From: Heterobilharzia americana
Taxonomy: Eukaryota; Platyhelminthes; Trematoda; Strigeidida; Schistosomatidae
Assembly: GCA_944470555.2 (NCBI GenBank)
Contig: OX104134.1
Location: forward strand, 13,929,248 to 13,993,247
Reading direction: 5' to 3'
DNA length: 64,000 nt
This document shows positions 12,456 to 23,419 of the stretch, piece by piece; positions within the stretch are counted from its first letter, which is position 1; the number at the start of each line of letters is the position of its first letter. The notes under the pieces are model-generated. The model saw only the letters and a program-made list of their open reading frames with translations, searched no databases and was not told the DNA's origin. The position numbers and the translations under genes were made by a program.

Positions 12456-12719
12456 TTATTTAGAAGAAACTTTATAATAGCCAGGTTTCAGCACACTAGT
12501 GGATGGAGTCATGTATGTATCGTTCATGGAAAGCACTACTTGTGAACGAATTGCGAACAAACCGAAAGCTGCCCAATCTTTTTCAATCATACAACCTGAT
12601 ATACAGCAATCTGGATAAGAAACTTCAAAGTATTGAAGTGGCTTTTTACGACGGAGATGATTTTTGACTGTAACCAGAGGGTACTTATCAAGCAAAAACA
12701 GGAGACTAGTTGGACTTTC
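12456..12719 (-). CDS. Candidate terminal exon, unknown product
   Basis: On the minus strand, acceptor ttgtgttataatccag (AG at 12720-12721) opens directly in frame: ESPTSLLFLLDKYPLV, then VKNHLRRKKPLQYFEV, a Cys-rich SYPDCCISGCMIEKDW, and GYYKVSSK before TAA at 12456-12458. About 87 residues. Composition and the clean acceptor suggest real coding sequence. It starts in phase 0, so it does not join in frame to the exon ending at 16471 (phase 2). It may therefore be an alternative last exon or belong to a separate transcript. A SINE inserted within a few bases after the stop would be part of the 3' UTR. Confidence 0.45.
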   Translation of the reverse strand, partial: ESPTSLLFLLDKYPLVTVKNHLRRKKPLQYFEVSYPDCCISGCMIEKDWAAFGLFAIRSQVVLSMNDTYMTPSTSVLKPGYYKVSSK

Positions 12720-14123
12720 CTGGATTATAACACAAAATCGGTGGTTATTTTGAGATTGGTGAATGCAAACAGTTCAGGCCACAAATCTTCCTGGCATGCA
12801 GAAACTGAAACATTGACCATCTAAGCATATTCTCATGAACGTATCAATATGTATGTCATAAGTGACAGTGCCAGTCGTCTTACTACACTGACTATTTCGT
12901 TATACTACTTCAACGAATACTAAAAGGAAACATTTGAGGAGCAATAAGCCATACGTGAACACTACAAAATAAGGACTTACTTGGTAATAGTCCCATGACT
13001 TCTCGGTTTCATTTAAGAAGACACAAGTGAGACGTTCTTTATTGTATCTATTTACATGTTTAAAGAAATACAGTTAGAGAGCAGAATGTTTTTAAACAAA
13101 ACCTGATCCATCATAGTTAGTGTTATGCTTCTTGAATGAATGTGTGAGTAATTAGATTAGAAGATGCAACAATTGCGTCCATAATATCTGGTCTGGTTAT
13201 GAAGTATTTTAAACTAAACAATAACTTTCATCAAAGTTGACTTTAGCCGACAAACCAGTTGTAACTGTGCATGACTGTTTAATTGTGTCTTATAACTCTG
13301 TACAAGTTGACACGCTTAATGTTATGCTTAGTTTTCAGATTTCAAAGTGAATGCATCACAACACAGTGGTTTGACAGTCACCAGATGTCATTTCTAGGCA
13401 TGGATCAGTTCTAGCCTGATTGATCCCACTAAGGATTAGATAACTTATTTTGAACATTGATTGAAGGTAGAAAGTGTAAACTACTGGTTTTCAATAAAAA
13501 GTTGCACAGTTTTGTTCTCATCGCAAGAATTCAAGTTTCTAAATTTACTCCGGAATAAGATCAGTGATCCCATTTGACGTGAGGAACAAAAGTTTCATCC
13601 TGATTATTAACAAGTAATCATAATTATTTGTTTGAAAACTGATTACCATCCCTTGTTCAAAGGGATTATGTTTTGATTACACCAGTTTTACTGTCATTCA
13701 GCTGTGGTGTAGATATTTTGCAGTTCGGTACGCTCAACTAGTCTCATGGTTCTGCTTCTTTCATTATACTAAGCATTACCTAACCAACTACTTATTCAAC
13801 TGATTTAAGATGAAGAATTATTAGTTACTTACCTAAGATTCTGAGATACTTTCTTCTCGAATAATACAGTTATCAGACGATAAGTATTTAGGGTAGAACA
13901 TCACCTCGTTAAAAAATGTTTAGCTGATATTACTGCATAGCAGTTTAAAGTATTCCATAATATGGACTTTTAAGATGCACTTAAAAAGAGCGTTTTCTAC
14001 ATTTCAGTTGAAATACTAAACATTTTACTGTATAACTAAATAAAAGTTTTTGCTTATTGTTGTCTGTAGACAGTCAAATGATTACCTAACATAAATGTAA
14101 AACTTGGGTACTTTGGTAGAATG
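12720..14123. other. Non-coding DNA, nothing recognised
   Basis: It is AT-rich and no supported features are visible. Confidence 0.45.
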
Positions 14124-14660
14124 TTATTCCATATTTAACTTGTTTATTTGATATACAGTATACAGTGACACAGTATTACTTACTTGATCACGTTTCAAGC
14201 ATAAATTATTGCTCATAATCATATCAATATTATCATACCACTTTCAACATCTGATTTTTATAGTCATATCACCTCATATTCCTTGTTTTTGTTGGTAGCA
14301 AAATTTCCCATATCTCCGGTATAGATGTTGCGTCATTTCTATTACACATCCTGGATGTTGATTCGATGAACAGGGACTCAGTAATCAACCTCTCTCTATC
14401 TCTCTCTCTCTCCACCTAATTATATTGGACTTGACTGAGTACAGTGGTTTTATCCCACCATATTGTGTGGTTGTGTGTAAATGTATGGATCTCAATAGTC
14501 GAGTTTCTTCCGAGATTACTGATCCTATAACTACTTGTCATTCTACATTTAGCTAAATTCCTATGTTCGACTATTGTGTCTGACTGACTCCAACCAGCTA
14601 GTTTGAACTGTGTACTTTACCTCACAGTCATTGCATGGAATTTAGTAGAGTGAATTTTGA
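14124..14660 (-). mobile_element. PLE 3' fragment, left arm
   Basis: On the minus strand this carries the GIY-YIG C-terminal region with stops, a (GA)n stretch complementary to 14393-14412, TESLFIES and CNRNDATSIPEIW segments, the conserved hairpin with GAAAC (14187-14228) and the terminal tatggaat. It is 5'-truncated and inactive. It is the mirror of 15474-16010. Confidence 0.8.
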
Positions 14661-15029
14661 GGGAGATTATGTTGTTTAATTTGTTCTATCGGACCCTTGA
14701 GCGGACAAAACTTATTTCTGAGTGAGTAAGCAAAATAATGTAATCTACTAAATTCCATGCAGCGACTGTGAGATCAAGTACATATGTCAAACTAGCCGGT
14801 CATGGTCAGTCAGAACAGCCGAACATAGGAATTTAGCTAAATATAGAATGACAGACCTGAATAAGATCAGTAATGCAGGATAACCTCGGCTAGTATAATT
14901 GTTTTTATATGATATCACCGTTGATTGGACCAAATTGATAGGTCTCTATTGGCATACGGGCTCCTGTGCGGATGCCTCGATATTGTCTGCATTCTAATAA
15001 TATTACTGATGGATCGTGGCTAGCAGTGG

Positions 15030-15085
15030 GATCCAGGATGCGCATTTCGTCCCATTTGGGACTCGTCAGATGGATGTGCCTGCTT
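15030..15085 (-). ncRNA. Hammerhead ribozyme in palindrome spacer
   Basis: On the minus strand the core is CTGACGA (complement of 15063-15069) and GAAA (complement of 15045-15048). Stem II is gtccc/gggac. TGC/GCA forms the minimal stem III and ATC precedes CTGGATCC for stem I, which pairs with GGCACATCCAT upstream. All core positions fit CUGANGA...GAAA, so this copy looks catalytically plausible. It is the only part of the locus not mirrored, so it fixes the orientation of the ancestral SINE. Confidence 0.85.
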
Positions 15086-15473
15086 CCCAGTGAGTGGTGT
15101 CGTTCCACTGCTAGCCACGATCCATCAGTAATATTATTAGAATGCAGACAATATCGAGGCATCCGCACAGGAGCCCGTATGCCAATAGAGACCTATCAAT
15201 TTGGTCCAATCAACGGTGATATCATATAAAAACAATTATACTAGCCGAGGTTATCCTGCATTACTGATCTTATTCAGGTCTGTCATTCTATATTTAGCTA
15301 AATTCCTATGTTCGGCTGTTCTGACTGACCATGACCGGCTAGTTTGACATATGTACTTGATCTCACAGTCGCTGCATGGAATTTAGTAGATTACATTATT
15401 TTGCTTACTCACTCAGAAATAAGTTTTGTCCGCTCAAGGGTCCGATAGAACAAATTAAACAACATAATCTCCC

Positions 15474-16010
15474 TCAAAATTCACTCTACTAAATTCCATG
15501 CAATGACTGTGAGGTAAAGTACACAGTTCAAACTAGCTGGTTGGAGTCAGTCAGACACAATAGTCGAACATAGGAATTTAGCTAAATGTAGAGTGACAAA
15601 CAGTTATAGGATCAGTAATCTCGGAAGAAACTCGACTATTGAGATCCATACATTTACACACAACCACACAATATGGTGGGATAAAACCACTGTACTCAGT
15701 CAAGTCCAATATAATTAGGTGGAGAGAGAGAGAGATAGAGAGAGGTTGATTACTGAGTCCCTGTTCATCGAATCAACATCCAGGATGTGTAATAGAAATG
15801 ACGCAACATCTATACCGGAGATATGGGAAATTTTGCTACCAACAAAAACAAGGAATATGAGGTGATATGACTATAAAAATCAGATGTTGAAAGTGGTATG
15901 ATAATATTGATATGATTATGAGCAATAATTTATGCTTGAAACGTGATCAAGTAAGTAATACTGTGTCACTGTATACTGTATATCAAATAAACAAGTTAAA
16001 TATGGAATTA
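15474..16010 (+). mobile_element. PLE 3' fragment, right arm
   Basis: Plus-strand mirror of 14124-14660. It has the PLE C-terminal region with stop codons, gagagagagagagata tract near 15722-15745, the ESLFIES segment near 15760, the CNRNDATSIPEIW segment near 15790-15830, the hairpin plus GAAAC at 15920-15942 and the 3' end tatggaatta at 16001-16010. There is no RT core. Confidence 0.8.
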
Positions 16011-16470
16011 CGGATTATTGACTGCCTCTTGAGGGTAATCAGTTATTGACGAGACGTTATGAAAGATCTTATTGAGTTAGATTTGTTAAAGCTTAAAGAG
16101 TATATTGTTTGGATTTCATTCGCACTAAGAAGTGCCCTTGGTGTTCAAACCATATGAACCTTTTGATAACAAATAACTCCCCTTATTTTTGCATTTTCCA
16201 GTTATTACTGTGGTTATTGATGATTGCCAAATTGTATTAATGACGGCAAACTTATAAGGAATTATTTGCACATTTGAATTATTGAATTTATGGTATTGCT
16301 AACTCCAGTTTACTGGATCGAACAAATCACTGCATATGGATTGCCTGTAGTGAATATGTAATCAAATAGCTTGAAGATATACTCTTATTATTTTGTTGTA
16401 TTATTAGAGTTGTAAGAATGGAAGTACTAAATGCTATGCCAAAAAAACTTTATAAAGATGAAAAGGATAC
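16011..16470. other. Probable intron
   Basis: AT-rich sequence just 3' (minus strand) of the exon at 16471-17371. Nothing was recognised. Confidence 0.5.
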
Positions 16471-17371
16471 CTTGCAAGTGCTTTTGTCATTTGTTTCTTA
16501 GATAATAAATGCATTAAATCAGTCGAGGAAATATTCGTTATTTTTGGTCCAATAAACCACCTTAGTGCATCTAACCAATAGTCTCTTGGTGAATATGTAT
16601 AGCTTTCGTGACTTTTAATGGTTGATTGTCGTTGTAAAATTTTACGTTTATTGCTTTTATCCGGATGAAATAATGCATTAGTTAGTGATGTGATTGAATG
16701 ACGAACATTTGATAGACTCATTCGAAAAGTTTTAGGAACAACAGGTTCTACTGGAGAATCACCATTTAGCTTGTTTAATTTATTATCTCCAGAGCTAGTA
16801 TAACTATCAAGACTATTGCAAACACTTTGACTAGATTTTGTAGTTGATGATAAGGAAGTTTCATCTGTTGGTGAGGAGACTGTTGAAGTAGTGTCTGAAG
16901 ACAGTGAATCTTCTGATTTCATACTTACTTCACTTTCACTCCATGAACTCATTGATCGACTAACACTAGTTAAATTACTTGGTGTAGCATACTTTTCAAA
17001 TGATTTTTGCTTTTCGCTGGCAAATTTACTACGGAACTTTTGCAAACCATCACGAAAATAGCCAAATTTATTTTGTCCAATTTGTTTTTGTGAAATTTCA
17101 TGTATAGGTGAACTTTTTTCACTCCGACTTCCACTACTGCATGAACAGTGACCGCAACTTGAATTAGGACTTCGTTTATAACTATTATTGTCTGAAGATT
17201 TACGTGACTGTGTTCTGGATTTGTGACTACTTTGTAAATTTTGAGTTTGTTTACTCTTAGACTTGGATTTTGTCATACTTTTGTGCACTTCTTTATCGAC
17301 AGGTAATGATCCAGATTTTATCAAGTTATCGTCCAGCAAATGGGATTCTTGTTCTTTTTCCCCCTGAATAT
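16471..17371 (-). CDS. Large low-complexity exon of minus-strand gene
   Basis: This is a minus-strand open exon of about 300 codons. The acceptor is gtttaaattag (AG at 17372-17373) and the donor is GTATCC (GT at 16469-16470). The first 200 residues are Ser/Lys/Thr-rich, with MTKSKSKSKQ, an SCGHCSCSSGSRSEKSS cysteine cluster, and acidic-serine tracts such as SSWSESEVSMKSEDSLSSD. The last 80 are more structured: FRMSLSNVRHSITSLTNALF and DYWLDALRWFIGP. The exon starts with two bases that complete the G left by the 20.1-kb exon (Asp), and it ends in phase 2, which fits the exon at 9537. It reads as a phospho-regulated disordered linker followed by a folded segment. The family was not recognised. 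Confidence 0.75.
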
Positions 17372-17397
17372 CTAATTTAAACAAACATGAATGAAAT

Positions 17398-17400
<3 letters not shown>

Positions 17401-17440
<40 letters not shown>
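17401..17440. repeat. (AT)20 microsatellite
   Basis: Forty bases of pure AT dinucleotide. On the minus strand it ends about 28 bases before the acceptor of the exon at 16471-17371, where a branch point would be expected. Confidence 0.95.
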
Positions 17441-17443
<3 letters not shown>

Positions 17444-17607
17444 CTGATAACGGTGTCATCATGGCATCACAGACTTTTAAGTGGATTGAAAAGTACTGTT
17501 GACACTGGGTATGACATATATGCTAAGTAGTAGTTTGAATTTACTCTCTTATTCTTATAGGGTTATTCGAAGATGAATTTTATGCGGATAGTGTGAAGTG
17601 AGACGAT

Positions 17608-17735
17608 GGAGAATACTTGTCACTCAGGTGGATGATTTTAGTTGTTTTGTGTTCACTAAGCTCGGTGGTTTAATCATGAAGCTTTCTTTGTCTTTCCAGA
17701 CAACATCATCAGCACTGACTTCAGTCTGAAGTTGT
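17608..17735 (+). repeat. Dispersed repeat fragment shared with 24.4 and 41.1 kb
   Basis: The block from agaatacttgtcactcaggtgg to cagacaacatcatcagcactgacttcag matches 24370-24500 and 41103-41220 in the same orientation. At 41.1 kb it lies inside a degenerate LINE, so it is probably LINE-derived. Confidence 0.7.
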
Positions 17736-19540
17736 TTAGAATAAAATGATTATTGTTATAGTTATAGTTACATTCCAACTACCTTGACCAGTTTTGTGCT
17801 TCATCATGAAGATAAGGCTCACATATGATATTCTTCTTTCATTATCTTTCCTAATTTTAATCACCTACTCTCATAATAACTTTATTTTCCCTCTCAGCTT
17901 CCGGTTGTAAGTAGATTGGCTTGACCAACAAATATGTGACCAAACTGTTCGAAATACTTTTCATAAAAACATCGCACTGTTCCCGTAAACCTCGCCTTAT
18001 AATAACAATACACACAATTATACAGGTAGCTAGTTGTTACAAGCCGAAATTATAATGAAATCAAATATCAATCATCATAGAAGGTTGGTTTACTCAGTAT
18101 AAGTTATGCAAAGACTTTTCAAACGAAGGGAAAAAACTTAGTTTTATTTATCACTTTAGATGATAAACGTGAATTTTGTTTTTCTTTGGTACAACAAATT
18201 ACAGTGATACAATAACATCTAAAATTCGTGGTTCAAAACTGAAGTGAGTATATTTCTCCGTTTCCCACTTTGGACAATGGAGGAAATGTAGAAAACAAAT
18301 TACACGCATCGGAGAGTTGTTAAAAATTTCGATGGAGTTCAATGGAAAAATGTGATTAGTTTCAGTTCATCCAGAAAATCGTACGTTTTTAAAGTCCATA
18401 GGGTTGTATTAGTTTAAGTTTGACTACAGTCAAATAAAGGCTGTTACATTTTTTACGTTACGGTGCTAGATGACTTAACATCTCAGGATCTGTAGGCATC
18501 CAGTTTTTGATTCTTAAACTTTAAAGAAAATTAATATCAGATAACGTTGCCTATAGTATAAACGGTGTTTTGTGAAACCAGTTGTCTCCACTTTCCGAAA
18601 CAAGATTTTTACATAAGTAATAAGCTGATTTCGTGCTTTGAGAACATACATGATTTGAACTAACAGTTACTAAATCATAGGTGACAATTTTAAAAGCAAC
18701 ATATTGACAGATCTGGAGGCTTGAAGGTTTTCTTTGCAATTTTCATTTTTCATTAGTTCTAGCTTAATATTAAACAGTAGATCTAGGTATTCTACGAGAA
18801 ATCATTACAGAAGAATTAGAAAGTCTTAGTTTATGATCAGGTTTAAACTACTGATTTCAGTTGATACTTCACTAACTGATTTGTAGGATACAATTTAAAA
18901 CCAGATTTTAATTTTACTAATAATTGAGTCTTCCTTATAAAAGATGAGAAGTTGATAGTCATAGAATTCTGTAGTTTACCTGTTTGAGTGTTTTAACTTT
19001 GGCTTTTATTTTTAAGCTAAAATGGGAATCATTGACTAGTGTTTAGTGTCATAGCGGACACATGGGTTATTTCGACTTACTGAAAACAATTCGAGCACTG
19101 CCAATCCCTTCAAATTAAGTAGCTTTCTTACACAACGCCGCTAGGTATTGCAAGTTCACATATTATTTATTGTTTTTGTATTCTAAAACATCTAATTAGC
19201 CTTTCCATAAGCGCCTGTTCATTATATAAACATTGAAAGCAAGCATTGGGAGCTCTCACCCGAATTTTATTTCGAATGAAGCTCAAAAATTGAGTGGAAC
19301 TACTGTTCTATTTGACAACGTGTCTATGAACTCCGTGTAGTTAGTCTAGTTAGATGGAACTAAATACAATAAGTAAATCATAAACGCATAACGGTAAATA
19401 AATAGACATATCTCACTTTCTGATGCATATACTTAGTGAGTTCAGATGAACGTTTTAATTGTCGAAACAAAGTAGAGAAAATTAGATGAGTATCTCCTAA
19501 CTTAAACTTTCTTTCCCCTATTAACACTTAATAAATATCA
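17736..19540. other. Probable intron
   Basis: No supported exon or repeat is visible. The small minus-strand frame at 18551-18739 lacks convincing splice sites. Confidence 0.45.
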
Positions 19541-19850
19541 GGTTGGTATTCATCATAGACTGACGTCAGTTGGAGAAAGATTAGAGACCTGGGAGCACTT
19601 AAAAGCTGTTTCGTCCTAGCACTGGGCACCATAGCAATGCGCATTCACGATCTCACCTGGACACGAACCCGGACCTTTGGGTTGCGCGACCATCATGTGA
19701 CCACTGGGGCGGGGTGGAGCTGTGTACACGACTCTGGAACCTGAATGCCCTGGGTTCGATCCGTGGCGGGGTCATCGGTGCTGAATGTTTAGGAGTCCCG
19801 CACTAGGATGAAACAGCTATCCAGTGCTCCCAATGATGAATACCATCCTG
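19541..19850 (+). mobile_element. SINE-like repeat with tRNA-type B box and inverted ends
   Basis: The ends are inverted: ggttggtattcatcat at 19541 against atgatgaataccatcc at 19833-19848. They are followed inward by gagcacttaaaagctgtttcgtcctag against ctaggatgaaacagctatccagtgctc. The middle contains ggttcgatcc (19753-19762), a good polymerase III B box. The right side resembles a hammerhead 3' half: stem II gagtcccgcactaggat, GAAA at 19810-19813, then ATC before CAGTGCTC. A 7-base insertion after ctga interrupts the 5' core. Related sequence is seen at 37425-37580 and 60270-60595. Confidence 0.65.
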
Positions 19851-20098
19851 AAATCAATCAACAAATCCCCATAAACCTCCAAATCGACTAAATAAATATG
19901 ATTATGATTACAAGTTTGTTGGTGTACAGTTTATCGGGTGGTGGATATAATTCTGTTCAGGGCTAAATATATTGTCAGAACTTAAGTAATGTGATTCCTT
20001 TCCTAAACCATTATCTTCAAATCAGTAATATTTTCAGCCTTAGGCCATATATTGATATTACAACATAAACCACTTAAAGTACTAATGAACTCATTTAC

Positions 20099-20432
20099 CT
20101 GACAATCTTTTTTTTTTGTCACAACTTAATCGTGCAGTTGAACCTTGTGGGTGTTTATCATCTGTTAAACAGTCCATTGATGTATTAGGAGGAGGTGTGT
20201 TTTGTGTTGGTGAATTGAATGAGCGATTAAATTTTTGTATTGATGCATTGGACAAACGACGGGCATATCTAACTGTTGCAGTTAAAAATGTATCTTTTGA
20301 GCTCACATTTGTTTCAGGTTGTTTTGGTGGTGAAGTGCAGATACGTTTTTTAAACCATCCTTTATATGGCTTTGGGGTGGATTTTTCAGCTGTGTAGTCC
20401 ATCTTATCTTGTTTTCCTGATGAAGCTTTATA
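20099..20432 (-). CDS. Small exon of minus-strand gene
   Basis: Minus-strand open segment ending at donor GTAAAT (GT at 20097-20098). It encodes a basic, Pro/Ser-rich stretch: WFKKRICTSPPKQPETN, ATVRYARRLSNASIQKFNRS, a TPPPNTS turn and CDKKKRLSG. The 5' boundary is uncertain: an AG follows cttcatc near 20422 and another after aaaacaag near 20413. The exon ends in phase 1 and joins cleanly (G plus AT gives Asp) to the exon at 17371. The basic and serine motifs suggest a disordered, possibly phosphorylated region. Confidence 0.65.
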
Positions 20433-21812
20433 CCCCAGTTTATAATGATTTATCGAGAAGAAAGAGAAGTGAAAAAGTAGGAAAAGTTAGAAGCAGGGAA
20501 TGGATCAGTTTAGAGTCGCAAGAAATCTACTAGTAGAAATAAATCATTTGACTTTTATGATCTTACTAGTCTCTTAATTTTTCAATATTAAATCACACCT
20601 GATTTCAGAAGACTTGTTAAGGCTTAGAATAATCAAACCAGAAGATCGACTGATAGTTGGATGGTTGTTATGCTATTCTGAATAAATTTTCAGCTCTTCA
20701 AACTTTGTTCTCTGTTTATGAATACTTCCACCTATTGAATGGCAGTTCACTATTCTTTGGCAGCCTACTGATCTACATAGACTTGATTAAACGTATCATC
20801 TATGATTTCGGCACAGATTCATGTGGATTCAAATTTTTGAATAGCGTGATTTAAAAAAAATAGACAACCAATCTTCTAGCTGATGATTTCTAGCAATCAT
20901 GAAATACAAGTACTATGATTTCTTCTGTCAGCCAGTTTTGTACTTATGGTGGAAGGAAAGTAGGTCATCTACACCGAAACACTGCAGATAACTATGACAA
21001 TTCGTCTGAATGTAGATTAATGTAGATTAGTTGTCTTCAAGAAATTTCAGATGAGCAACTCCGAAAGTAGTTAATGGTTCATTTTGGCTTAACCTACCTT
21101 ATAATCTTTAAGATTAAAGAAATAATACCTTATTAACAGTGCAAAATGATTTCTGGTTTTCTTCGAATCAATTCTTGATACAGTAAAACATTAACCTCCC
21201 ATTCCTACCACTATCGTAAACAAAAAGTAACACTTAGTGCTGTTGTTATGCAAAATGATTGATGGCTTTTGTCATACTCTTATCCTATTTATTTAGAATT
21301 TAACAGCAAACGATACTGCAGTCCCTTTCACTTATTACTACACCCAGTTAATATCTAGCACTTTGATATCACCAAAGGATCCTAATTTCCCATTTCTACT
21401 TATTACTTAAGTATTCAAGTTGATTAAGATATTCCGAAGCAGGTGGATTGGTAGCCATTAGCGTATTATGCTGATAAGGTTCTACCCCAATAAACCTACA
21501 TTTGATTCGTCCGAAATTAGTATGTTTCACTTTGTAACGTCTTAGCAGCAGTTTCCCAATAAGATTATGGGTTCAGTCCAAACAGAAAGCCAATTTCCTC
21601 AAAGTTGTAAATACACCTTGCTGATGATCACCATTTGGACAAAAAGTAGGTTTAGAATGTTTTTTTCTCTTCTCAAAGACATTGGAGTTAAAACTTTAAG
21701 TCTTGTGCGCTTAACTCATGTTGCAAGTATAGTGGATTATTATTTTACCTGACAAGTTAAAAATGCAGGTATTTTAAAAAATGGGTTTCTTTCCTTATTC
21801 TTTTAGGCTTAC
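20433..21812. other. Probable intron
   Basis: No repeat or exon was recognised. Plus-strand frames at 20657-20854 and 21567-21752 look random. Confidence 0.45.
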
Positions 21813-22494
21813 ATGTACGGTTTCTGCTTTCAGAAGAAACACTTTTATCATGTGCAGCAGTTGACATTTGATCGCTCCCATCCCCATAAACCTCAGTAAC
21901 CAGACGTCTAAGTAGTTTTCTTTTCCTTTCTTCGTGTTTGATTTGAGCTTTTCGTGTAGTTATTACATTGAATAATGAGGTAAGAAGTCCAGTTTCGTCT
22001 ATTTTTTTATCCGGTCCTTGATCGTATTCTTGAGTTTCCTCAGGGTAGCTAGTCTTTTGATGGTTCAGCTCCAACTCAGATTCTTCTGACTTCCTTCTTA
22101 GCTCTGACTCCTGAAATACATTAGATTCTGCGTAGTGATTTCCTCCAAGTTTCACAATGTTTGGTTTTTTTGTCTCAAGTGAATATTGGTTATGTAGTGC
22201 TATACAGGTATCAGAAGGAAAATCTGGAGTTGGTAGTACTACTAGTCGAGCCAAACGGGGATGTAAATAGGTGATTCCATCTTGAATAGGAAATGTATTA
22301 TTTCTATCAGAGGCTGGGTTAGTGTACAAACTGTAACTTTTTGGAACAGAGCAGCTTGGAATACGACGTTCGGTGTAAGGTGACATTACTGGAGACTCCA
22401 TTTTATTGGATAATTTTTCTGGATTCATTTTGTGCATCGCTGGAGGGCTTATTTGGCTGCTGCTATTTGTGGAACCAATATCCTGACTTGCTGT
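21813..22494 (-). CDS. Exon of minus-strand gene, acidic/charged region
   Basis: The acceptor is catttcattttccag (AG just above 22494) and opens in phase 0: TASQDIGSTNSSSQISPPAM. Then come a more ordered segment with GITYLHPRLARLVVLPTPDF and a Glu/Lys-rich tail with ELRRKSEESELELNHQK and KHEERKRKLLRRLVTEVYG. The reading frame stays open to TAA at 21757, but a donor (acat|gtaagc) near 21812-21813, or a nearby GTACAT, is the likelier end; the exact boundary is unresolved. About 227 codons. The tail could form a charged helix or coiled coil. The family was not recognised. Confidence 0.65.
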
Positions 22495-22850
22495 CTGGAA
22501 AATGAAATTGAAATGTCCAATGAAAAAAGGTTTTCAACTTCATGTTACTCATAATTTACTAGTAGTAAGAAATAAAAATGTGAATTACTAGAAGTAAAAA
22601 AGGTTAAGTCATAATACCTGACTAGTGTATCAGATTATCAACTCAATGTATCTTTTGAAAGCGACTTACTGTCTACTTAAATCTATAAGTGAAAAACTTG
22701 GGCACTGTGGTGGAATGTAATTCCATATTAGATTTGTTTATTTGATATAAAGCGCACAGTGATACAGTATTATTTACTTGATTACGTTTCGAGCATAAAT
22801 TATTGCTCATAATCATATCAATGTAATCACACTTCTTTCGATATCTGATT

Positions 22851-23381
22851 TTATAGTCCTGTCACCTGATCTCTCTTTGTTTTTTGTTTTTTGATTGGTA
22901 GTAAAGTTTTCCATATCTCTGGTATAGGTGTTGCGTCATTCCTATTACATGTGTTGGGTGTGTATTCGATGAACAAAGATTCAGTAATTAATCTCTCTCC
23001 CCACCTAGCTACATTAGACTTAAGTACATTGGTTTTGTCCCACCGTATTGTGTGGTTGTGTGTTAATGAATGTAATGCAATGGCCGAGTGTTTTTCTAGA
23101 TTATTGATCTTATTGGGGTTTGTCGTTCTATGTTTAGCTAAATTCCTATTTTCTGCTAATCTAACTGACCCCGACCGGCTAGTTTGACCTATGTATTTAA
23201 CGTCACAGTCATTACATGGAATTTGGTAGATTATATTATTTTGCTTAATTGGTTCTGTCGGATCTTTTAGCCGACAAAGCTTACCTCTAAGTGAGTTTGT
23301 TGGTTTAAGTGCCACCCTAATTCCAACCTTGTTGAGAATCCTACGTATGGTTTCTGATGTTTTTTCCTTGTATGGTATCAC
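22851..23381 (-). CDS. PLE GIY-YIG endonuclease domain remnant, left copy
   Basis: This uninterrupted 176-codon frame corresponds to the C-terminal part of a Penelope-like polyprotein. It shows IIYQIPCNDCDVKYIGQTSR: the zinc-finger-like CxxC and the YIG strand with downstream QTSR typical of the PLE GIY-YIG domain. A conserved HNHT histidine region (residues about 112-116), ESLFIE near 137 and CNRNDATPIPEIW near 150 follow. The RT domain is absent. The first Met, in MIPYKEKTSE, lies in the upstream linker and is probably not a true start. On its own the fragment could still fold as a nuclease domain, but nothing suggests it is expressed. Confidence 0.8.
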   Translation of the reverse strand: MIPYKEKTSETIRRILNKVGIRVALKPTNSLRGKLCRLKDPTEPIKQNNIIYQIPCNDCDVKYIGQTSRSGSVRLAENRNLAKHRTTNPNKINNLEKHSAIALHSLTHNHTIRWDKTNVLKSNVARWGERLITESLFIEYTPNTCNRNDATPIPEIWKTLLPIKKQKTKRDQVTGL

Positions 23382-23419
23382 AACAGAGGTGTTGATTTCT
23401 TTTCTTTCCTTCCTCTATT

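Larger units (their letters stand above)
14124..16010. repeat. 1.9-kb nested PLE/SINE palindrome
   Basis: Left arm 14124-15029 and right arm 15105-16010 are near-perfect reverse complements (about 905 bp each). They are separated by a 75-bp spacer that holds a minus-strand hammerhead. Reading outward from the centre, each arm contains: Smalpha-like sequence; a short PLE GIY-YIG piece oriented inward (14731-14880 and mirror); then a longer PLE 3' segment oriented outward, ending at tatggaatta. The two PLE pieces inside one arm themselves form a smaller inverted junction (ggaatttagtagagtgaatt near 14640 against ctactaaattccatgc near 14745). The layout is a palindrome inside a palindrome. Confidence 0.9.

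Noticed and set aside
14905..15229. Two overlapping frames on opposite strands with identical MPRYCLHSNNITDGSWLAV segments
   Set aside because: They arise because the palindrome mirrors Smalpha DNA; not protein genes.
19741..19770. Candidate tRNA gene from the B-box-like ggttcgatcc
   Set aside because: No cloverleaf could be traced around it and it lies inside a dispersed SINE-like repeat.
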